Source: Inonotus obliquus (Eukaryota > Basidiomycota > Agaricomycetes > Hymenochaetales > Hymenochaetaceae). From it: a DNA stretch of 64,000 nt. Position 1 is the stretch's first letter. Each line of letters opens with the position of its first letter. Below are positions 34,001 through 46,246 of the stretch, piece by piece. A program made the position numbers and the translations under genes. The stretch covers positions 558,001 through 622,000 of the forward strand of contig JAJHTX010000006.1 in the NCBI GenBank assembly GCA_032164295.1. Reading direction: 5' to 3'. A model generated the notes under the pieces. That model was not told the DNA's origin. It ran no database searches and worked only from the letters and a program-made list of their open reading frames with translations.

Positions 34001-35244
34001 CGGAAAGGGGGAAGAGTGTGACTTTTTTGAGTGGATTGATGGACCGTTGGAAGCCGCTTCGTCTTCTAGCAAAACTAGAACGGATCCATGGCAATCTGTA
34101 ACGGCGCGATCGGTATACCCACTCCTTCTATTTTGCTCCGTGATGGGCGAATTGCTAATAATCGTTTTAGAATGTTGAGTCCAATGTCTTACGAACAAAC
34201 AACAACGTAAACAGGCTTCCTACGACTTCCAAATGCTGTAAATGCAACCTTCCCTCCGTACAAAAGACAGTCGTCCGTGAAGGTCCAAGTAAAGGGCGTA
34301 AGTATTGGACGTGTTCGAAATCACAATGTGGGTACTTTGAGTGGGACGAAGAAACTGGTCAAAGTGATGGTGGAACTCGGTCGGATGAATGTTTCAATGT
34401 GAGTTCGCCGTATCTTGGTTTATGATTATTTTGCTTAAGACATTGACAGTGTGGAGGGCTTGGTCATTGGGCGAGCGGTAAGTCGAGCTGGGGCATGTGC
34501 GTTTGGAACAGTTTCATAACGGTTATTTAACTAGCTTGCCCTAAGGGTGCTCAATCCGCGCTACCACGCACTGATAGCGGGGACTCGTTTGTGACGGCAA
34601 ACCAATCCTTTACTTGTTTCAAGTGCGGAGAAGAAGGGCATTATAGCTCTGGTGCGACGTCTTCCGTTTCCCTCTGAGTACAGATTCTGATCCTACGCAA
34701 TGTTATTCCAATAGCTTGTCCGAACGGCAACTCTATCTCTTCAGCGTCAAGAGGAAATCAGAACATTGCGCCACCTGGAGCAACTTGCTTCAAGTGTGGT
34801 GAGGAAGGGCATTACAGCTCGTGTAAGTCTCCAACTCTATCTGAATGTTTGATCGAGATAGAGATTAACTTTCAATACTGCAGCCTGTCTAAATGGTGTT
34901 AAGTCTAATGGACGGACTACTTCGCGGGATTCGGGCACGGTAGGCTCATGTTTCAAGTGTGGAGAGGAAGGACACTATGCCAGTGGTACGTCTAGGATCA
35001 TCCATTTGTCGCATCCTTGGCTCTTTCCAACATCCTTGTAATAAACATTACAGCTTGTACAAGTGGCGCGAAACCTACAGAAAAGAAGACAGCGACGAAG
35101 AGTCGGAGTAACGCAAAGACTACGCGTGGTCGAGGAGGCTCGACCAGCCGTAGCAGTAGTAAACGAGGGGCGGAGAGTAAGAGCAAGAGCAAGAGTACGA
35201 AGAGCTCTACCAAGTCGCGCTTCGCTGCGGCAGATGGGTACTAG
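31023..35244 (+). CDS. TOP3: DNA topoisomerase III (type IA) with GRF and CCHC zinc motifs
   Basis: About 15 exons encode roughly 1,100 residues. The TOPRIM domain opens the protein: VLCVAEKPSIAREI, TAVSGHIMEHDF, and IWTDCDREGENIGSE, the acidic metal site. The catalytic tyrosine is in VSYGPCQFPTLGFVVSRY. PRTETDQF, HPPIHPTK and MDKNGIGTDATIAQHI complete the type IA core. After the core lies a long glycine/arginine run (33400-33545) and a Ser/Pro-rich linker with RRKRGRPRKK, a likely nuclear signal. Two GRF-type fingers follow (CHCKVEAGERTVVKEGPNKGR...CDFFEW and CCKCNLPS...CGYFEWD), then four CCHC knuckles (CGGLGHWA, and three of CFKCGEEGHY type), each split by an intron, and a Lys/Ser-rich tail. 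With RecQ helicase and RMI1 such enzymes dissolve double Holliday junctions. The knuckles suggest extra single-strand or RNA binding. Confidence 0.93.
33400..33545 (+). repeat. glycine/arginine-rich coding low-complexity tract in TOP3
   Basis: A purine-rich run of GGA/GGC/GGT codons interspersed with AGA/CGT encodes repeated GGGRGG-type units between the topoisomerase core and the zinc fingers. It resembles an RGG box. The reverse strand shows long open frames rich in Pro, Leu and His that are artefacts of this composition. Confidence 0.8.
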
Positions 35245-35550
35245 GTTTTTCATCACGGCATTATGGATTGAAACACGCATGTCATGTATATATTATTCAG
35301 TAATTATTTCACGTTAGTTCAGCATCCCTCTAACAAATAATTTGATAATATGTACGACCGGCTATTACCGAATCATCCTCCTGTGTCGGCACCGAGCGCA
35401 GCAGTCTGACCTTTCTCGACCACCGACTCAAACCTAGATGTCCTTGACGCCCTAGACGAGTATTCCCTCCGTTTTGCTTTCGATCACCAATTGCTGCCTA
35501 TCCTCGTTGCGTTCTTGTAATTCTGATCCAATCAGCTCTTCTGTTTCACA
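35245..35550. other. short intergenic region
   Basis: This separates TOP3 from the membrane-protein gene on the same strand. It presumably holds the TOP3 terminator and the next promoter; no specific element was recognised. Confidence 0.4.
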
Positions 35551-37043
35551 ATGGACGTTCAAAACCAAGATCACACTCACCTCTCCTCACCCGAGCCTGA
35601 ACAACCTCAAAGCCAAAGCGAACCAGGCTCAAGCTCTCCGTCAGCCCAAGAGGGTTATCCCAAGCCACCAACGCCTCCGTTGTCAATACGCTCTATCACT
35701 GAAACTGCTGTACCTAGCGCGTCTGTTGTAGCAGACCCACCTCCACCTTATCCGTCACGCGAGCGACGCTCAAGAGCTGAACGTGCACGATTACGCAGAG
35801 CTGCTCAGATTTCCGCTGAATCAGGACATCAGCTTCAACCTTCGTCTTCAACGACACATTCTCATCAACATGGGCATTCACATTTGAGGTTATTCGTCGA
35901 CCCTTTGTTGAATACTCAATCTGATCTTGTGTCGCCATTGTCTCCACCTGAGGATGGGACTGAGACGACTCCGCTGCTATCTTCGCCTTCGCCGAGAAGA
36001 AGGCCAAGGACGTTATCACATTCGACGGGCGTGTCGACTCATTCGATTGCTCAAACTGTCTTATCGTTGTTTGGGTCCGACGAAGTGGATAGTGAAACAC
36101 GAGGCGGTGGTGGAGCTGATGGAAGGCACGGCGTAGAGTCAGAAGGTCAGGCTGATGCGATATATGGATCAAGTTCTACGGCGGCGGCGTCGAGGAAAAG
36201 TCTGAGGCGATATTTCAGACCGTTATGGAGAAGAAGTTATTATCGACCACTTGCGCACCTCTTAATCATCAATTTTCCATATGCACTTTTCGCTTTCTTG
36301 TATTTGTTCGTTGGTACATTGGTAAGTGCCAATCAATATCACCCAGTATAGATCGGAATGACTGAAAGATTATTGCTTAGGTGGGAACTTCATTACTTAT
36401 CGCCTTACCAATTGGAGCCGTCCTTTGTTGGCTGGACCTAGCGGGTGCACGAGTGTTTGCTAAAGGAGAGGTGTGTACGTCACGTATTGCGTACCCAACA
36501 CCCCTTCTGAAGGTTTATGTTTGAACTAGATGGCTCTGCAACTTTACTTTCATGGCCCATTATTGACACACGCTTCCGACTCGACTGAACCATATCCCAT
36601 TTTCTCCCGACCTATCTCTACTCCATCAACTCTAGAAGCAGGTCAAGGGGCAGCATCGCAAAATAATCCATCCTTTCTGCGAAACACTTACATCATGGTT
36701 CGTGCTATACTCATCTTTCATCGGCGTCTTCCGATTTTGACTACGTCTCAACTTTCGCTATCTTTCTTCCGTTTATAGTTCACTGACCAGACGTCCTACC
36801 AAGCAGTAAGTCCATATGATTCAGTTTGCTGAGTCGATATGAAACTGAAACTTTGGATAGCTGTTCTATTTTTTGGTCATCAAACCTAGTATAACGCTTT
36901 TTATGACGCTTGTGTTGCTTGTTCTGGTACCTACGTCGTTCATCCTCGTTGTACCTGCTCCGGCCGTTCTTAGAGCAGTCAAGCGTATCGGAGTGTGGCA
37001 GGCAAATATCGCGCTGGAGGGGCTTTTGCATCCGCAACTCTGA
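35551..37043 (+). CDS. multi-pass membrane protein of unknown function
   Basis: Five exons join in frame. The ATG at 35551 opens a Ser/Pro/Gln-rich N-terminal half of about 220 residues (SSPEPEQPQSQ, PPPPYPSRERR, TTPLLSSPSPRRR) that looks disordered and cytosolic. It is followed by RRYFRPLWRRSYYRPLAHLLIINFPYALFAFLYLFVGTL, a hydrophobic pair, then VGTSLLIALPIGAVLCWLDLAGA, a polar loop, and LFYFLVIKPSITLFMTLVLLVLVPTSFILVVPAPAVL before a short tail ending LEGLLHPQL. This gives about four membrane segments. The topology resembles fungal proteins annotated as putative sensor-domain membrane proteins, but I do not recognise a diagnostic motif, so no function is assigned. It lies just downstream of TOP3 with no evident functional link. 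Confidence 0.7.
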
Positions 37044-40000
37044 CCTATCTATTGATCTTCAGTGCCTGTTTATCTACCTACCCACCTATTCATTTGCTTG
37101 TCTAAAGCCATTTCTGACGATGGATGATCCAGCCGATGAGCGGTGAGCGAACGTATGAACGCTAAGGGCGAAACCTTTTTTACTTCGAACATTTCACCCG
37201 AAGACGAGTTACTCCAATATTCTCTATCGAAGGTCCAAAAAGGTAAAAAGGTGTTCAAACTTAACACCTTACTCTTCCTTGATTTCAACAACTCGCAGAC
37301 CGCGAGAAGTTAGAACACTGAGGAACGTCAGAACATATATACATAAACGATGCATAACATGGAACCCTTACCGATTTGGAAAGCCCTTTCGGAGCCGAGA
37401 TGGAAGGACAAAGCGCTTTTTATTGCTACCGTGTTACCAAACGAGGGGTTAACTTTGCAGAGCGGAACCGAATCAAACTCTTCCCCCTCCCCCCTCCCAG
37501 ATTTCGCCTTCTTTCGGGGATTTAAGTAAGTACGTATGAGGGCTTATTGGGCTTTCAGAGTTCGGTGCTTCGTGCCTGCTATAGTCGCACACGGCCCATA
37601 TGACCATACAAGTGAGTACATTGTCGGAACCCGCGGGGGGGATGAGTAATATTAAATTACATGTTGGATTTGTTTGTGTTTGTGCTTTTACGTTCTGGTT
37701 CACGCTTTCTTTCTGTTTTTCCTCTTTTTTCGTCTGGTTCTTGCTGTTGTCCCGGCCGCCCTAATGATAACCAGATCCAATCCAATGAATCGGTGCATAA
37801 AATCCCTCCTCCAATCACTGCGTTCGAGTTAATTGCGCCATTTGAGCTAACTTAGGTTCAAGAATGAGAGTTCTCTGCGTACCTATAAGCTTACCGACTA
37901 TACCCTCAAAGGTATTCATTTATTAACGAAAAAAGGGGAGGGGGGAAGAGATTAGGCTAGATGCAACAGCTGATGACCCATAATACAATCCTAAATGCAA
38001 TGCAGCACAGCACATACAATACAGTACCCTTGATCAATTCGGACAGACCCGCCAAAAGACGGCAGACGCCAAAGAACATGTTACTAACACCGAGCTACGG
38101 TTCTGACTTGTATGTATATGTAGTATGAATTGTCAGATAAAGAGAGTACGGTCATCGTGAGAGTTAAATCCCTCAACTCGAAAGGGCGCATAAACTTGAC
38201 ATCCGGTGAAAGAATGTAGAAGAATGTTTGGTTTGGGGGGATGGAGGATTTCGCAAAATTCGCAATCCCGCGAGATGTCACCGAAGTTCTTACGTGCGTG
38301 TCCAGAGATCCATATTGGTGATGGCGTGGATGTTCGACGTGGTCATTGCTGTTCACTGCTCCTGTCAATGTATTTGTGTCGGTGATAGGCTTTTGCAGTT
38401 GGTCTTACACGAAGGAAGGAGAAGTGGGGGGTGGGATTGAAGGAGAGGGGACAAGCCTGATATCCCCGAACTACGACTGTTCAGTTCCCCATAGACTTTT
38501 GACTTTCAACTGCTTTACGTCTGGTACTTCCGCCGATACCACCACCCGCTCCATTGCGTGTAAGCCAGTGCGAATCGACATACGACCAGATCAAAGAGAA
38601 TCCAGCAAGAGGTCATTCTTAGTATTTGGAGCATTCTCTCCTACTATGACTTCACTGACTTCCCACCAAAGGCTTTCTCGGAGATGAATGATAGAACGAA
38701 ATAGGCTATAAGTCGCTCGTTGCAATCATTGTCTGATATTCGTCTACTTGATCATGGCCTTCCGCGGGGAATCCAAGGACCGATTCACGCGGGGTCGGAC
38801 GTCGGATGATCGAAGGTCTTTTACCGGCTAACGACGAGCGCCCTTCTGCGACGTATTTGAACTTTCCTTACCACAGTGCTTCGTAGTACCGCGAGACGAT
38901 ATGGACAAACTCGTCAAAGTTTCGCTTGTCACAAGGACAAAAGAAGTCTTGTATCCAAGACGCGTGGCGTTTTGGCCGGTATTCCCTTTCGTTCTTTGGG
39001 CTCGTGGGGGTACGAATATATCCGCCGCGAGAAGTTCTTTGCAGCTGCGGAAGATCCAAAGGCTTCTGTACAGTACCCACAGAAGTGTTTGCACGCGAAA
39101 GGAGAAGACGACGAATCGTACTCTTGTCGGGATATCCCGAGAACTAGAATATCTAACCGCGTTCTGAGCAGGAGAAAAGAATAGAAATGTGATACGTAAA
39201 ACCCGCCAGTCAAAAGAACAAGAACGTCGGTCGATTCTTTCACGAACCACATTATCGGTGCCTGAGCTTAATTACTTGTTGAGTAATTGTGCCCCTGCCA
39301 TCCGCGAGGAGGTAAAATTGAAGGGAGGCGGGATTGGGTAAGAGAAGTCGCCTTGAAGTAGGGTGTTTTCAGGCCTAGAGTCAGCCTGGGCATTAAAGAA
39401 CGTCAGCACACGTCGGTCGGAGTTGTTACTGTGAAAAAGTTGGAAAAATCGAAGTAAATGAGGGAAGTAAGGTCTACTGACCCTGCGATTACCCACGGGT
39501 ATTAAGATGGAAGCTTAAGCCACGAAGGAGAAGCGCAGCCTACCGCGGAGAGTTTAGAGTTTAGTGTTCAGAAAGCTGGATGGTTGAATAAAGGCGTCCC
39601 ATTTGAGTGTGGAGATATCAGCTTGCAGTTGCAATGCTTGAAGAACCAGCGACTGTATTATGGGAATATCTCGCGCCCCAGAATCTACAGAGGCGAGAAA
39701 AACTTGACAGAAGGGTCAAATGTTGACCCTCAATGGAACATAGAGTGTAGCATGACCTGGTTCGGCATACAAACTTCGGAGATTGTTAAACTAGGCGAGC
39801 GGACCGCGCGACATTCGGAGAAGGATACTGGATGTATTTGATGGATCTGTCTCACGACGGGCTAGGCTGAGATCCTGCGAAAATAGTGGAAGACAGTTTG
39901 AATTCTAGATGTCATAAACAAGGCCTACAGTTCATGCCCTTGATTCCGGAGCCAAGGCCTTCGAGACTGAGAGAAGGAAGTAGAACGACGCGGGTGCAGA

Positions 40001-41077
40001 TTCGGTGTCAGTAAGAACAACGCAGGAAAGCGTCCGATGGTAGTGTTCTCCGAGAACCACGTCCAGTCCTGAACAATAATGTCGAGGAATATGTTGGTGT
40101 GACTCTCGACTCTTACTGTTGTGATTTGTTCATGTGCGAACGACAGATGAGACAGGAGCAATGAATGAATTCTGGAAGTCTTGAAAATGCACCGGTGCTG
40201 TTGAGGAAGAACAAGCTACTGCGTACGAGAAGTAGTGTGGGTGCCGTCGGCTTCAACACGGCCAATAAGAAGAGGTATTCATACTAACCCTCCTGAATAG
40301 CGCGGGTCCGTTGATTCGTTCGGGAAGCAGAACCTGTCCAGCAAGACCGGGTGGTAACCTATTCTAGTCCATTACATTTTTAGAGTCCTTGAAGAAAGCA
40401 AATATTAATCAGTTTAGAAAATGTAAGGAAGGTAAAGCTTACTTTATTTTATACCTTTTGATGGGTAGCCCAGGATGGCAGGTATACTTGATTATTCGGT
40501 TGAGTGACAGAATCAACTGATGGAGACATGGAACCTGCCCTTTCGAGAAATTCATGCCCGCAGTTCGAGCGCGTGTATGAATTTCAGTGTGGCCACTATC
40601 GCAGCAATCGCGTCGATGAGCCCACAAGTGCACCATGACACAGTGGTGAACATGCAGAGAACCTGGAGTTATCACGTGTTGCCACAGCCAAGCTGGACCG
40701 ACCATTTGACATGCTATTCCCTCTCGAGAACTTATACTAATGCGGATGCATCTGCTGAGACGAGTTGATACAGAGACTGATCATTTGTGTCCGTGAAGTG
40801 AGGTGGTGAAGAGAAGAGACACAAGAGGGAGAGAGCAACTTGAAGCTGATCGCCACGGCGATTCCTTTCTGGGACATCCACGCTTGGCTGGTCTCTTGTC
40901 AGGAGCTAACAGCTGTTCACTATCTTCCTCGCTCGAGTCTTTGGAGACTCGGAGTGCATCGAGTAACAACATCTGGACTCTCTGGAGCAGCCCTGGGAAG
41001 ACAAAGCTTCAAGCTGTGAGGATCTGAGTGGGCTTACCTTCGTTCCGCGGAGTCACGGGAGGCTGAGTATATCGTCG
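37044..41077. other. 4-kb gene-less region
   Basis: Open frames here are short, overlap on both strands and show no recognisable motif; the longest are a 140-codon minus frame at 38828-39250 and 102 plus codons at 38876-39184. I found no splice-linked exon chain, no inverted-repeat element and no tRNA. The right end is the CLC promoter. A long non-coding RNA or a decayed element is possible but unsupported. Confidence 0.4.
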
Positions 41078-44000
41078 ATGCCGTAAGTTCAGTCTCTCTC
41101 TTCGTCGGAACGTTACCTTCAATAATCTTTCAATCACAGTCACAACGAAGAAGAAGAGGGAACCGGAAGGTTGTCGACGCACAAGTCCGATCCCGACATA
41201 CGAAGTACGATAGAACGTGGTTTGACCTCCTCAACCGCTTGGCGTCGGGAACGTCTGATGAACATTGGGGCTACATCTCCTCCTCGACTTACGGTTACCG
41301 CAGCAAGCGAATCTACATCCTTGTCAGCTTCTACGCCAAACCTACGAGGCTATGGAACTCTGCCGTCTCGAAGACGTCCGTTCAAGCGGAATCGGAAGAC
41401 TGTGCCATCCTTGCCAGAAATAAGTACTGTGCCGACATCACCACCTAGCCCAACATCATCATTCTGGTCTCCGCTTCGTCGTTCAACTTTTTTCAACAAT
41501 GCCGGTCACAGGGTGCTGTCCACATATGATCCTCCGCCGACGTCGATAAAAGGTGACGGAGACGATTACTTCCCTTTCGCTAGTTTCCGCGACGAGAGAC
41601 TAAATGGCATTCGTGTATGGTACTCAAGCTTCACTTCCGTCGACTGGCTGCATGATGCAATCAAGGAGTCATCCCGATTGTTTCGGCTTCGCTCTAGGAG
41701 ATCTTTGAAGGGGCAATTGCTTAGCAGCTTTGATAGCGTGATTGATTGGATAGTCGTCACTATTGTCGGATTTATCACCGCTGTCGTCGCTTTTCTCATC
41801 ATTCGAGGCGAGAAGTGGCTCTTTGATCTGAAAGAGGGTCGATGCTTGAGCGGCTGGTGGAACTCGCGAAATTTCTGCTCGAACTGGCAACCATGGTCAG
41901 AGGCGTTCGATTCTGGCAAGAACGACAATCATTGGTTTGGGTCTGAGTCATGGATTATCGAGTACCTCATCTATGCTTTTATTGCGGTGCGAAGAAGTCA
42001 TGAACCAATCTTCCACATACTTACTCGTTTGCATTATAGCTATGTCTCGCGACGGTCTCATCGTTGCTAACCATTCATCTGACGGCTTCTCCCTCATTCA
42101 TTTCCGCCAAGGACTCGGGTGTGCTCAGTCCTGAGTTCGAGGCGAACGGCAAATTAGACACTCCAGTACCCAAGAGGAAAGTCTTGTATTTTGTAAGTAT
42201 CCGTCTATTAGCGTTGAGGCTTCGAGATGCACTCAAGTCGCGTGGTTTATAAGGCCGCCGGGAGTGGTATTCCAGAAGTAAAGACCATTTTGTCAGGCGA
42301 GTACATTACTGGATGCCCACATAGCAACAACTCATAAGTGTTGGCACCTCAGGCTTTGTCATTCACGGCTATCTCGGAGGTCGTACACTATTCACTAAAT
42401 CAGTGGGGCTGGCGCTGTCCGTTGCATCTGGATTGAGTTTAGGTATGTTCCCGTCAATCAAGTGTACTGCAGAGTTAGTATTCATGCGCTTGTTTATTCT
42501 TAGGCAAAGAAGGTCCTCTGGTCCACATTGCGTGTTGCATTGGAAACATCGTGAGCCGCTATTTCCCCAAATACGAAACAAATGAAGGTCAGTGCATGCC
42601 AATTACCGACGCGTGTCCGAGAAATTCGCAGAGTATAGAGTTGAATCAACCGTTATTCTCCAGGGAAGCGCCGAGAAGTACTCAGCTCTGCGGCTGCCGC
42701 AGGCGTGGCAGTCGCATTTGGTGCTCCGATTGGTGGTGTACTCTTCAGCCTCGAAGAAGTTTCGTATTATTTTCCGCCAAAGGTGAGCTTTTCTGCTTCT
42801 CGGACGACCCAGTGACTTCAGTGAGGGCTACGTTGACGGTACTTCCTACCAGGTCATGTGGCAAAGGTGAAGCAATGTTCTGCTTTCACGCGGTTCTTGC
42901 CTGACTGTCTGCTACCGTGGTTCTTAGCTTTTTCTGTGCAATGATTGCTGCGATCACGCTGAGGTTTCTGGATCCTCTCGGCACCGGGAAACTTGTCTTG
43001 TTCCAAGTAACGTACGATAAGGTGGCTTGATTCTCATCTTAGTCGACACTACTATTCATCTGAAGATATTGATAGGACTGGCATGCATTCGAGCTTGTCT
43101 TCTTTTTGGTACTCGGAGTCTTTGGTGTACGTGTTGCAACTACGCCGATGGCGTAATGCTAGGAGCTGATCTCTTCCAGGGTGTGTATGGTGCTTATTTT
43201 TCCAAGCTCAATATCCGTTGGAGTAGCTACGTCCGTAACGGAACTTGGCTGAAGACACATCCCGTTGTGGAGGTTCTTTTGGTGATATCAATGAACTTTT
43301 CCACTGTCATATTGCTGATGAAAGTTTGAATAGGTTACCTTGGTTACAACCTTGCTTTGTTTCCTCAATCCTTTCACTCGGATGGGAGGAACGGAGCTGG
43401 TGTATAACTTATTTTCAGAATGCGGTCCAGACAATGACTGGCACGAGGGGTTGTGTGAGCGCGACCCTATCGCACTAGCGGGTCCGATTGCAAAATCTAT
43501 TGGTGTTGCACTACTCGTGAAGGGTGCTTTGACTATCGTAACTTTCGGCATCAAGCTCCCCGCTGGGATATTCATTCCAACCCTGGGCGTGGGTGCATGT
43601 TTTGGCAGGATACTAGGTATTGGTGTCCAGTATCTCCAACTGAAACACCCCAACATGGGATTGTTCGGAACATGCAATGGTGACTTAAATTGTATTATCC
43701 CAGGCTTATATGCCATGGTTGGGGCTGCGGCTACTCTGTCGGGCGTTACGGTGAGCAACGCTTATCACATGAATGTGGGATACTTACTCTAATTGTTCTG
43801 TGCAGCGCACGACCGTGTCATTGGCGGTCATCATGTTTGAACTGACAGATACCCTGACCTACGCTGTTCCCGTCATGTTGTCCGTTCTCACGGCCAAGAC
43901 CGTTGCCGACGCCTTAGAGCCAAAGGGAATCTATGATCTCGTTATCGAGTGAGTGAATTGAGAAATTTATGTGATGGAGAATTGACCCCTCGGATCCCTC

Positions 44001-44807
44001 GTAGCTTAGCGCAGCTCCCCTACCTGGACGCCAAACGTGAATACCTTTGGGGAAATCTTTTAGTTTCAGACATGGTGAATAAAAATTGATTGTTGTCATC
44101 ATCGCAAGTGCGGAGCTAACGGAGAACGGATAGATGGACAGGAACGTTGGCGTGATCCGTCTAGATGAATCGAATACTGTAAAGCACCTGCGGGACAAGC
44201 TCCGAGAGGCACTCGCAGTTGGTTACTCTGATGGCGGTTTCCCAATTCTTCGTTCTGATTTCCAGGGGATGAGAGTGGCCGGATACATTGGCTTCAACGA
44301 GCTTGAACACGCATTAGGTGAGTCATCCCTCCACCACGTGGCTTTGTTTGAGGCAACGAAGTTGAAAATCCTTCCGTACAGCAATCGTCGCTGACGATGC
44401 GGATGCAATCTGCTACTTCCACACTGCATCCGAGATCGCCAGCAGAGGGGCTACCTCCCCCGGATCGTCGTTTACTGAGTCCGCGCCTAGCAACGATCCT
44501 CTTGACTTTACGATATACATTGACCAGGTAAGTGGCTCTAAAAATATTATTGAGGGGACAGACAGCTGACCGAAATTTTGGCTGTTTAGGTGCCGTTGAT
44601 GGTCCAGACGAATACGCCTCCCGAGCTTGTTCAGCAATTGTTCGCGAAGCTCGGGGCAAAGTACGTTATTGTGACTGATCCGAATGGTTATTGTACGTCC
44701 GTTTGTGTTTTATGCTTTTGCCTCAGCTGATTTCTGCGTACGCAGATGAAGGAGCGATTGAGAAGAATGCCTGGATCGCCTATGTGAACGATATGGAAGG
44801 CTACTGA
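41078..44807 (+). CDS. CLC chloride/proton exchanger with CBS domains
   Basis: This is a vesicular CLC of the yeast Gef1 type. The first coding exon is only 5 nt (41078-41082, ATGCC), joined to exon 2 at 41140 to give [21 protein letters not shown]; the frame beyond has no earlier ATG. A disordered N-terminus leads to [16 protein letters not shown] and the first helix ([17 protein letters not shown]). Selectivity motifs are intact: [21 protein letters not shown] with the gating Glu, [20 protein letters not shown] with the internal proton Glu, and [18 protein letters not shown]. Both glutamates argue for an exchanger rather than a channel. The C-terminus carries two CBS domains ([22 protein letters not shown] and [21 protein letters not shown]). 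Family members acidify Golgi or endosomal compartments and support copper/iron handling. About 14 exons, all in frame by eye. Confidence 0.92.
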
Positions 44808-45380
44808 CCAAGAAGACATCTTTTAATCGATGGATGAGGATGATCACTGACGATTTTGGATTACTCATCGCAGCAGCGACTTCTCGATAGGACACTGGCA
44901 CTTGAGATTCAGTATCGATTCCCCAGTTTCGTTCGCCCTTTCATCGCATTATCATCATTATCAAGACGGATCTCGTTTCATACTTCAAATATCTAAACCC
45001 TATCTATCCTGCATTTCTTGGATATGCGCACGATTCTTCACGATCTATCCCTCATCCACTCATCATCTCACCATCTCATCGTCCCACTGTAATTTATGTT
45101 CTGTCGATGTTGTGTATACCATCAAATTATCATATGATTTCCAAATTTTCAAAAGTCTCTCTCGTGCCTTATTTCGTTTCCGTCGGCGCTCCCGGTTCCG
45201 GGCACGTTGCAAAGGGTGCATAGATGCATAGAAACCTTGGTGCAAATCCCGAGGGGCTTAGTACCAAGACGAACATATGTAATTATATGAAATTTTAGAA
45301 TCGAGATTCGTGGGTGCGGATTTGCGTAATAAGGGCAAATAAGGGTCGGGTCGTCTCCGTCGGAGAGTGAAATATATATA
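44808..45380. other. CLC 3' flank
   Basis: No gene recognised. T/C-rich sequence with short open frames lies between the CLC stop codon and the first inverted-repeat element. Confidence 0.4.
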
Positions 45381-46038
45381 CAGTCGAAATTGTCATAACG
45401 CATAATGTTGGGAGACCCAATTTTGTGATGCATTATCGGATTTATGCAATAGGATGTGATGGAAAAAATTGCTATATTTGGAAGTTACATCAGGTAATCT
45501 CATTACAGGAGTGTCCGTCGCATCTCTTATCATCCGTCCATCTCATCCATCCCATCTCTCGCAACACACCATAGTGAAGAAGGCAATGTCGCCTGTCTGG
45601 ATGCTTGCATCTCCTCCTTAAACAGCTCGCCACGCAATTTCCTCAGTGATTTTGTCAATGTAAGTGCCGTTTCCATCTCTGCAAGACTAACTTCTCCATC
45701 ACGGCACATAGGTTCGAGCAGCAAAACCAATTATATTCTTAGTCTTTTGACATGTACAATGTGAATCTCTGATAAAACATGCACTATATGATCAATTTCT
45801 TGTATTCTGAATGTCGATCATAAACATTCGGGCTATCAATCAACATGAAGAAGAGGAATTGACCTAATTGTCATACCCCGCTGACATTATAATGCATAAA
45901 ATTCAATGCTTGATCCAATGCATTATTTGTTATGGTATTTTTGCATAATTCTCCGCCTCCCGACATGGGAGATGCGCAAAAGTGATGCATTATGAGATTT
46001 ATGCATTATGATTTGATGCGCTATGACAATTTCGACTG
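45381..46038. mobile_element. non-autonomous inverted-repeat DNA element, about 658 bp
   Basis: The left end begins CAGTCGAAATTGTCATA and the right end (46022-46038) is its exact reverse complement. The match continues with one mismatch to about 23 bp. Both ends abut TA within TATATATA flanks, consistent with a TA target duplication of the Tc1/mariner type. The flanking TA repeats make the exact border ambiguous by a few bases. The interior has several TGCATTAT-like words near both ends and no transposase; the longest open frame is 66 codons (minus, 45530-45730). It would need a transposase from elsewhere. Confidence 0.75.
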
Positions 46039-46052
46039 TATATATAATTATA

Positions 46053-46244
46053 CAGGTGGGTACATTAAGTCTTCGGCCCCCCCAAATTTGGAAGGTGATT
46101 TGCATGCCTTATTGGGTAAGTAATCTTGTCGCTTGCCGACATGAACAGGTTACAAGGGTGCTACCCGACGCTTAAATTGCCATATAAAGTATGCAAATTC
46201 ACCTTCCTAAAACAGGGGGGCCGAAGACTTAATGTACCCACCTG
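46053..46244. mobile_element. MITE-like element, 192 bp, TA target duplication
   Basis: The first 30 bases (CAGGTGGGTACATTAAGTCT, then a run ending in six C) are repeated exactly in inverse orientation at the right end. The inverted match resumes further in (GGAAGGTGA-TTTGCAT), giving arms of about 55 bp. TA flanks both sides (46051-46052 and 46245-46246). The loop is non-coding. The ends differ in sequence from the neighbouring 658-bp element, so this is a separate family inserted 14 bp away. Confidence 0.85.
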
Positions 46245-46246
46245 TA

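Noticed and set aside
38828..39250. 140-codon minus-strand frame overlapping several plus-strand frames
   Set aside because: All frames over this stretch are similarly open and none shows a family motif, so chance openness is the simplest reading.
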